From Amoebophrya sp. AT5.2 (lineage: Eukaryota > Sar > Dinophyceae > Syndiniales > Amoebophryaceae): DNA of 13,094 bases. The stretch spans positions 1 to 13,094 of the forward strand of contig RXOD01005637.1 of assembly GCA_005223375.1 (NCBI GenBank), written 5' to 3'. The notes under the pieces are model-generated. The model was not told where the DNA came from. It ran no database searches and was given only the letters and a program-made list of their open reading frames with translations. Position 1 is the stretch's first letter. Every line of letters begins with the position of its first letter. Positions 7,068-13,094 of the stretch are shown here, in pieces. The position numbers and the translations under genes are program-made.

Positions 7068-7838
7068 CTTCTATGTTCTGCTTCTGGCGTCGCTGTGGTT
7101 TCGCGTTCGCCGACTGACCAGAGTGGTGTGCACACGCGGTCGTCGGTCGATGGCGCTTTCAGATCACCGTAGAAGGTCCTCCACGAATGGTTGCGCAAGT
7201 TGGAGCCAGCGACTTGAAGTAATGGAAGACGTCCGCGCTGCGGTGAGTCAGTAGTCTTGGCACTGGCACCTTGATCCACAACGACGAAGCGACCGACTAT
7301 TTCTGTCTTCTCCTCCTCGATGAAGCCGGCCCGTACGCCTGCCGCGCGAAAGCAGAGACTTGGCGCTCGTCCTAAAAAAACTAGAAAGCAACAATAAATT
7401 TAGCTTTGATAGTAGTGGAAGTGGACACAGTTCCTTTTAAGTATTTCCTACCTGGAGCGGCGGAGTTGTCGTTTGAATAGGAAGTAAACTTTTTGCCACA
7501 AAAGGTGTGTGGGTCTACACGTCGGGATTGCGTGCGAGCCTGTAGAAATGGTGGTTGGAGGTGGATGCATTGCTTACGTTCATCACTGCAAAAGCGTCCT
7601 CCTACTTTCTGAGTGCCAGCACTGCTGGACACTATACCACGAAGGAATGATGGATCCTACCAAGCTTGTACGATTTGGATCTTCCTTTATCACGAGTGAT
7701 TTTGAGCGAGCATTTGCACGTCATTGAAGCGGACACGAACGACTCACCGAGTCCTACCTCTTCGTTGTATGCAGCGAACTTGTCTGGACTGACATTTCTT
7801 GCACGACCGAAATCTAATGCACCGCATGGCACCGACAT
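7058..7838 (-). CDS. Tentative three-exon gene, unrecognised 160-aa protein
   Basis: A phase-consistent model: exon 1 7838-7758 (ATG, 27 codons), GAG-GTAGGA donor; exon 2 7539-7452, acceptor TTTCTACAG and donor CAG-GTAGGA; an 80-nt intron with a branch-like CTAAATT and an excellent TTTTTTTAG acceptor; exon 3 7371-7058 to TAA. The 483 bases translate without interruption to 160 aa. Exon 3 contains an acidic-hydrophobic run, GFIEEEKTEIVGRFVVVDQ, that looks like genuine protein; the last 60 residues are less convincing. I do not recognise a family. The predicted stop lies within the first codons of ERD2-like copy A, so the true 3' end may differ (a further intron in exon 3 is possible). Codon bias is weaker than in the firm genes. 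Confidence 0.35.
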
Positions 7839-7996
7839 CTGTAGCCTGCGACCGACGACGCACATGCACGACTACCGACTTCGACTGAAAGAGTGAAAGA
7901 GCCGCACCAGATTGACCACATGAAAAAGATACGATAAGGACATCGCTCTTGCTGCAGTACAAAGAGGTCTTATGCTTATCATCATGTCGACAAGCT

Positions 7997-9931
7997 TTAT
8001 TCATCGGGCACATTCGACAGCATCTCAACGCGATGCGCGGACTGGCGGAACGAAGTCATGAAACAAATTTTGCCGACAAACGCCATCCCGTACGCAAGCG
8101 GCGCGTCGTCCGGGTCCTCCTCGCCCGCGTCTTCGGCCCTCTCTCCTTCTCCAACAGATCCGGACCGCCACGGCCTGCACGGCTCCGCATTCTCAACGCT
8201 AAAAACGTCCTGGAACGCGTCCTGTTTGAATGCGTCCCTGAAAAAAAAGTAGCCCGCGCGCATGCCAGCGGCCACCAGGTGGTCCGTCCCCGGGAGTCGC
8301 TTCAGTCGGTAGATGCCGTCGCCGAACCGTTTGCTTTCGAAGAGTAGCTTGAGCGACGCTTCCTCGGTTGCGTAATCGTAAAAGTACTCAAAAACCCGTA
8401 TTTTCTCGTCGTACGACCCGGTTACCAGCCGGACGCGCTCGCTTTCCCTCATTCGTGGTCGCACTCGTACTTCGGATTCCTGCATTGGTGCTCCTTCGCG
8501 GTCCACTCCCACCGGGCCTTCCCGCCGCGTCACAAGCTCGCTGAGCCGGCCCGCGTAGTACTGGCGAAACGCTATCGTGCGTCCCGCTTCAGACTCAGAC
8601 GTTGCCCCGTGGTCCTCCTCTGCGGCCCACGGCGCGGTCTCTTCGGCCCACTTTGTTCTTCTCGTGCCAAAGACCACGCTCGTGACTCCGGCCGCATGGC
8701 TTCGGCGGTCTACCACACAGCTGCTGTCTTCGAAAGAACCGAAACCTTCTTCTTCGTTCACATCAGCCCTCGGTGGCGTCGTTTCTCCGGGTTGCCTGAG
8801 ACGCCGGACCGTGAGGGTGCCACCGTCCCTGCCGTACGCCACGAAGGTCGCGGCCGCGCACACCCCGCCGTCGCTGAACGCGCACGTCCAGGCGGGGACT
8901 TCTTCGTCGCGCGCCTGTCCCGGTCCGTTCAGCAGCTGTCTTTCTGTTTCTCCCGCCTCGTCCACCTCCGAGCTGTGCCAGCGCCACCATCGAGAAATAC
9001 ACTTCTGTGGATCAGTCGAACTAAATCCACCGTCTCCCCCACCCCCTGCAATGTCCGAACTCGTCTCTACTTCCACCGCCGCAAGCCGGCTGAGGCTCAC
9101 GCTTCGGTAGGAACTGCATATCCACGGAGGCGACGTAACGTCCAGTAGTGCCGCTTTTGCGATCACGTGCAGGGCGCCAGCCTGGTCGGTTATCCCGACG
9201 AAGTTCTTCGACGTGCTCACATGCGTGAGCAGAGGCGGAGGCAGGGTACTAGAGCTAGAGGTCGACGAAGTGCTCCCAGAAACGACGTCCCCGAAGAAAA
9301 TCTCAAGCTCTCTCGACTTATGGTGCAAAAGATTCGTTGGGTCGACCGCAAACATGCCTCCGTTGGTGCACAGGGCGAGAAAACAGTCGAGGTCACCATC
9401 GTACGTGAGGTCGTAGCAGCCGCCAGGTAGCACGACCGTCGCCAGCAGGTCGAGCTCAGCGCCGGGGTCTTGTTCGCGCAGTTTGCAGACATAGATCTCT
9501 CCATTTCGCGTGGCGTCAATTGGCACTTTGGATGTCGCGGAAGAAATGGGCAACGACGTTTTAACAGACGCACTACCGCCGCCTGCCTCTACTTGATGTG
9601 GTTGTTCTGCGTCGCCAGCACTGCCTGTCCTTCCAACAGTAATCAACACGCGCCCCCGGTCACCCGTGTCGAAGACAACACCGTTCTCCCGGCAATCGTA
9701 AACACGGTGGATGGCCGCAACCGGGAAGCAGTTCATCTTCTCGGTCGACGTCGAGCCGGTTGCTTTTATTGAAGACGCCACTTTAGTCTCACCATCTGTC
9801 TCCGCCATCCGGTAGGTGCCAAAGAGAACCAGCTGCGCATCGGGCTGAGAGGCACAGCAACACCCCTCCCTTGTCGGCAAGGAGATCTGGCGTGCGCCCT
9901 GATGCCACGGCATATCTTTGTTTTTATCCAT
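7997..9931 (-). CDS. DPH7: DPH7-like WD-repeat protein (diphthine methyl ester hydrolase), intronless
   Basis: A 644-aa frame from ATG at 9931-9929 to TAA at 7999-7997. Several blocks align in order with DPH7/WDR85, the propeller protein that demethylates diphthine methyl ester on elongation factor 2, the penultimate stage of diphthamide synthesis in the cytosol. They are LFGTYRM (residues 36-42, family GTYQL), GEIYVCKL near 144, a His-x2-Glu...Ala-Trp-x3-Phe element near 320-355, SHAAGVTSVVF, VTGSYDEKIRVFEY (504-516), GIYRLK (539-544), AAGMRAGYFFF (554-564) and LAYGMAF (612-618), ending with a Ser-Phe-x-x-x-Ala-His block like the family C-terminus. It is longer than the human protein (about 450 aa) because of low-complexity Ser/Thr, Gly and Glu-rich insertions between blades. 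Met7 is an alternative start. The frame continues 5' of the ATG without another Met. Confidence 0.7.
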   Translation of the reverse strand: MDKNKDMPWHQGARQISLPTREGCCCASQPDAQLVLFGTYRMAETDGETKVASSIKATGSTSTEKMNCFPVAAIHRVYDCRENGVVFDTGDRGRVLITVGRTGSAGDAEQPHQVEAGGGSASVKTSLPISSATSKVPIDATRNGEIYVCKLREQDPGAELDLLATVVLPGGCYDLTYDGDLDCFLALCTNGGMFAVDPTNLLHHKSRELEIFFGDVVSGSTSSTSSSSTLPPPLLTHVSTSKNFVGITDQAGALHVIAKAALLDVTSPPWICSSYRSVSLSRLAAVEVETSSDIAGGGGDGGFSSTDPQKCISRWWRWHSSEVDEAGETERQLLNGPGQARDEEVPAWTCAFSDGGVCAAATFVAYGRDGGTLTVRRLRQPGETTPPRADVNEEEGFGSFEDSSCVVDRRSHAAGVTSVVFGTRRTKWAEETAPWAAEEDHGATSESEAGRTIAFRQYYAGRLSELVTRREGPVGVDREGAPMQESEVRVRPRMRESERVRLVTGSYDEKIRVFEYFYDYATEEASLKLLFESKRFGDGIYRLKRLPGTDHLVAAGMRAGYFFFRDAFKQDAFQDVFSVENAEPCRPWRSGSVGEGERAEDAGEEDPDDAPLAYGMAFVGKICFMTSFRQSAHRVEMLSNVPDE

Positions 9932-11020
9932 GTCAATCGATTGATGTCCGGTCCAATCGATCCAGGTGCGGCTGCTGAGAAAATAGCCAACATCAACTTT
10001 TGGCTTTTACATCAACAACGATCTTTGTAGGTGGAGCTGATTCATGATCTTCTGAAGAGCATCTTCATGTGATCGCGACCCGCCAAGTTCCTTTGATCCT
10101 CACCGTCACCATCATAATTTAGCCAAGAGTTCTTTTGATCCTGGTGGACTTCACGACAATAAATGCAGGTCAAAATAAAAGCCCGAAACCCGACCGATAC
10201 TTCCATCAGCACCTTGAACTCAGCACAAGGGACTGCGTTCTTCCAGTTGCATCTGCATGATACACCTACACGAACAGTCGACATCGCTAGCTCGTCAACC
10301 GCACAGACGGAACCATTGCTGGTCGTTTGCACAATTCTCTCACCAAATCTACGTACTTATCTCATTCCAAATTCGCGCAAAAGTACAGCTGCAAAAACGT
10401 CGGAAATATCAAAATTATAAACGTGGCACCTTTATCTAGCTCTTCAACTTTGAGAAATGTCTCGGTTTTTACCTGCGACACTGTGGTCATACAGAATGCT
10501 TTTCTTCGAAAGTCTGCGTCTTCTTGGAACTCAAGTGGACGTACAAAGAAACGGTTGAAAGCGGTTGATTTTTAAAAAAAAAAACATTTTCTCGCTTCTT
10601 TCGGTAGAAAGTCGAAGATATCTACCGGTCGCCCTTCTTTGGGTCTTGTGCACATCACAAATCAACATCCCTTTGTAGATTATGTTCCCTACCCAATACA
10701 GTTTGCTGAGTGCTGCACTCGAGGAAATCATCTTCTTTGTTCTTTGCTTCCACTTCCACATAGTCGATTCACCTACCATGAGTAGCAACTACCTTACCTT
10801 GAAATGGCTCCATCAGGAGGTAGTAGAAGCGTTTGGTTGACAACGTTCGCTACACGAGTTTCATCCGTTCTGTTCAGGGAAATCAACAACTAATTTGCGT
10901 CTGATTACAACCGCGCTTTTGCTTTACAAACCTGGGTACAAGATCAATTTACCGCGCAAAGGAAAATACCAAAAATTCAATACAGAAAACGCATGCCAGT
11001 GCTTGTGGTCGTCTTTGCTC
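9932..11020. other. AT-richer spacer upstream of the DPH7-like gene
   Basis: About 1.1 kb between two minus-strand genes, with visibly lower GC than the coding regions and a 12-base A-tract at 10574-10585. Open frames of 60-96 codons on both strands have no coding bias and match nothing I know. One minus-strand stretch (10889-10798) is open for 30 codons and ends at a good AAG-GTAAGG donor, so an unrecognised exon is possible. I see no tRNA, rRNA or clear repeat. Confidence 0.45.
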
Positions 11021-13094
11021 TTACGTTTCGAGGTGTCGTTTCACTGGCTTCTTCGTCCGCTCTTGCTGTTGCAACCGCGAAAGCAGACGCTTGTGATCGG
11101 GCTTCTGGTCGCTTCCTTCGAGATCCTGTTGAAGTAGTACAGTAGACCCTGCCGGACCACCACCACCGGCCTCGTACATGCTCGCGGACCACGGAAACGA
11201 CCAGTTACCAGCACCCGCGGTTATGTTTGCTGTCCCCAAGGACCCGATTCCCGGAATGCCGAGCCCAAATGACGAACCACCATCGTTTTCACCCGAATCT
11301 GGAGATGCCACCACTTCGTCGGCGGTTGGCAGCTGAACTCCATTTTCGACGGCCAGATTTTGCCAGGCGGCTTGCGCATCCAGGTCGTAGAACGCGTAGA
11401 ACTGATCGAAGGCGAAGTTCAGCGATCCCTCCCCGTCGCGTGACCTTGTGCCGATCTCCACGGTCAAACTTTTCGCCGCTGTGTAGTCGTACTTCGCGTA
11501 GGCCTCTAGCGTCGCCACGCACACCGGCGCGCCGCCGTTGACCGGGCTGCTGTCCGGTGCGAGCTGCGACGCGCTGTCCCGCGGCCACCCCGAGAAGGTG
11601 CGGAAGAAGCCCCTGGTTCCCCGCGGGGCCGAGGTCGCGTCTACCGTCAGCAGGTTCTGGCAGGTGCCGACCAGCCCGCCACCGGCGGTCTCGGGTCGGA
11701 AGCCGGCGACGGCGAGATTCCGCAGCGTTTGGTTGCCATCTTGGCCGGCGCGGAGGAAAATTTCGGCGGTTTCCAGCAGCAGCTCGTCCGTGCTGGGCCA
11801 GAACAGGGTCCACACGCGCACGGAAATCTTCACGTACCCCGGTGCGTGGAGGGAGGAAAGATCGACTCGCTTCGTGATCGCGTCGCAAGGGGCGCCGGCG
11901 GACTGCGAGGCGACGTAGCGCTCGACGCGCGCACAAGTTCGGAGATTCGACACCCCGCTGAAAATCGTTGCTTCCCCCGACGACCAGCCGTAGCCAATCA
12001 GGTCCCCGGCTAGTTCGCTCTGCGCTTGTGTTGTAGCGGGTTCGTTCATCTCCCCTGCTGCAGCTGCTCCTACTTCGCCCTCCCCCGCAGATTCATCTGA
12101 TCCCACCGCCTGCCGGCGCGCCACCTCCGTGACCACTGCAGTCCGCTCGTCGTACAGCACGCCGCTCTTCCTGCAGACGGACTCCTGAAACACCGGCGAC
12201 CACGCGGCGCACTCTAAGCAGGGCCATTGCAGCCTGTTGCCGCAGGCGGCCTGGTACACGCTGCAGTTCGGGTCTTTGGCGCAAATGACCATCCCGACCG
12301 TGGCGAACCCGTCCATGCCGTAGCCGTACTGTGTGGCGGTCTTCCCCCCCTCGCCCGAAGACCGCGCGACGCAGTACTTTTTCGTTTCCTCAAATTCGTA
12401 GCCCTCGGCACATCGCCGGCACCGGTACTCGAACTCCATCCCCGCAAACGGGTCAACCGGTTCCTCCTCGGTCGCATTGTTTCCACTTGCTGCTGTCGCC
12501 GCTTCGGCCTTCGGGAGCGCGGCAGCCCCCGCGGGGAGCGCCGTGGGGGATCGCGCCGCCAGCGCGCTTTGGACCGACCCTGCGGCGGCTGAGACGGAGT
12601 CCGAAATGCCGCTCAGAGACGGCAGTCCGTAGTCCGAAACGGACGGGAGAGTGGCCGCGAGGCTGTTGGGGTGTGCCGCTAAGGTGGAGAACTTCTGCAC
12701 GCATTCACGCCGCGACGATATCTCGCAAAACTGCGGCTCCTCGCAGCGCACGCACGCGCCGGCGAGGGCGATCTGGGTCGAGTCCTTGAAAACGCCGTAG
12801 CCGTCCTCGCACAGTCGGCAGAACATCTGCGTGGTCTGCTGCAAAACCGGGGGCGGAATGGGCGGGGCGGGCGTGGAAGCTAGAGTTGTGTCATTCGTGG
12901 ACGAGTTCGTAGTGCCATTCGTGGACGAGTTACTAGTGCCGATCGTGGAGTTCGGGGCTGCTGTTGCGTTCAGGGAAGTTTCGTTCCCGGTGCTGTTCAG
13001 CGAAGACGCATTGGAGCCGTTTGCGCTCCCGTTCGTTGCAAAGCCGGCCCCAAAGTAAGGAACGTAGGACGCGGCCGCGGCGCCCGCACTCGCA
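11021..13094 (-). CDS. Cysteine-rich, N-glycosylation-dense surface or secreted protein (5' partial)
   Basis: The frame is open from the right edge to TAA at 11023-11021, so about 690 C-terminal residues are visible and the start and any signal peptide lie outside. Order: an Ala/Gly segment; about 50 residues (13041-12888) with 11 Asn-x-Ser/Thr sequons; a proline run; a CxxC-type cysteine-rich region (CRLCEDGYG..., CVRC, later CRRCAEGYEF) resembling furin/growth-factor-receptor repeats; a Ser/Ala-rich linker; a second Cys cluster (about 12308-12175); then a roughly 200-residue domain with alternating beta-type hydrophobics and acidic loops; and a basic tail without a membrane helix. Such layouts are common in extracellular proteins of alveolates and ciliates. 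No intron was needed. No enzyme motif was seen; the binding partner is unknown. Confidence 0.7.
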   Translation of the reverse strand, partial: ASAGAAAASYVPYFGAGFATNGSANGSNASSLNSTGNETSLNATAAPNSTIGTSNSSTNGTTNSSTNDTTLASTPAPPIPPPVLQQTTQMFCRLCEDGYGVFKDSTQIALAGACVRCEEPQFCEISSRRECVQKFSTLAAHPNSLAATLPSVSDYGLPSLSGISDSVSAAAGSVQSALAARSPTALPAGAAALPKAEAATAASGNNATEEEPVDPFAGMEFEYRCRRCAEGYEFEETKKYCVARSSGEGGKTATQYGYGMDGFATVGMVICAKDPNCSVYQAACGNRLQWPCLECAAWSPVFQESVCRKSGVLYDERTAVVTEVARRQAVGSDESAGEGEVGAAAAGEMNEPATTQAQSELAGDLIGYGWSSGEATIFSGVSNLRTCARVERYVASQSAGAPCDAITKRVDLSSLHAPGYVKISVRVWTLFWPSTDELLLETAEIFLRAGQDGNQTLRNLAVAGFRPETAGGGLVGTCQNLLTVDATSAPRGTRGFFRTFSGWPRDSASQLAPDSSPVNGGAPVCVATLEAYAKYDYTAAKSLTVEIGTRSRDGEGSLNFAFDQFYAFYDLDAQAAWQNLAVENGVQLPTADEVVASPDSGENDGGSSFGLGIPGIGSLGTANITAGAGNWSFPWSASMYEAGGGGPAGSTVLLQQDLEGSDQKPDHKRLLSRLQQQERTKKPVKRHLET
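12888..12960 (-). repeat. 24-bp in-frame tandem repeat encoding an 8-residue Asn/Ser/Thr glycosylation unit
   Basis: Units at 12888-12911 and 12912-12935 share GTGYCATTCGTGGACGAGTT on the plus strand, followed by a decayed third unit from 12936. In the coding direction this gives the repeating octapeptide Thr-Asn-Ser-Ser-Thr-Asn-(Gly/Asp)-Thr, that is two N-glycosylation sequons per unit. The repeat keeps frame, so copy number can change without disrupting the gene. Confidence 0.7.

Noticed and set aside
7994..8002. AATAAA overlapping the stop codon of the DPH7-like gene as a polyadenylation signal
   Set aside because: The match arises from GAA-TAA-A at the stop; a signal there would leave almost no 3' UTR, and alveolates often lack AATAAA.
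8577..9148. Plus-strand frames of 177 and 179 codons opposite the DPH7-like gene
   Set aside because: Ser/Pro- and Arg-rich antisense shadows; the minus frame carries the conserved WD blocks.
10531..10788. 85-codon minus-strand frame in the spacer
   Set aside because: Its 3' part includes a poly-T tract encoding a Phe run, it has no codon bias, and it matches nothing known.
11289..11936. 215-codon minus-strand frame inside the cysteine-rich gene
   Set aside because: Arginine-rich alternate frame of the same strand without domains.
1..13094. Relict dinoflagellate spliced-leader sequence or CRISPR array
   Set aside because: No TTTTGGCTCAAG-type relic before any start codon, and no regularly spaced repeats with unique spacers.

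Overview
The window reads as nuclear DNA of a protist. The evidence is spliceosomal GT-AG introns, KDEL-receptor (ERD2) type proteins of the early secretory pathway, a DPH7-like diphthamide enzyme and a CX9C protein of the mitochondrial intermembrane-space type. Every credible gene lies on the minus strand, genes are closely spaced, and the well-supported coding DNA is GC-rich while the spacers are more mixed. Unidirectional, compact arrays plus an intron with inverted-repeat ends fit a dinoflagellate or other alveolate (an Amoebophrya-like genome is one candidate). This placement is inference; no spliced-leader relic or rRNA was seen to prove it.

Layout by coordinate (transcription runs right to left): an 11-bp tandem repeat (108-162); an intronless 470-aa orphan protein (224-1636); a 127-aa CX9C-repeat protein with a two-codon uORF touching its start (1991-2374); a four-exon ERD2-like gene, copy B (2871-4076); a 1.4-kb interval with suggestive but unresolved splice signals (4077-5520); a second four-exon ERD2-like gene, copy A (5521-7067); a tentative three-exon 160-aa gene whose 3' end overlaps the start of copy A (7058-7838); an intronless DPH7-like WD-repeat protein (7997-9931); a 1.1-kb spacer (9932-11020); and the 3' part of a cysteine-rich, heavily N-glycosylatable surface or secreted protein that runs off the right edge (11021-13094).

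The most informative part is the ERD2-like pair. Reconstructing both genes gives proteins of 280 and 272 aa that align end to end. They share two introns at identical positions and phases, and each has one private intron. The private intron of copy B is bounded by near-terminal inverted repeats, as expected of an intron-generating (introner-like) element. Both proteins keep the family fold and the TM5 Pro-Gln pair, but have replaced several residues that canonical KDEL receptors use for ligand binding and pH sensing. They may therefore be sorting receptors with a changed ligand. The other genes show no obvious functional link to them; the region looks like ordinary housekeeping and surface genes around a diverged tandem duplication.
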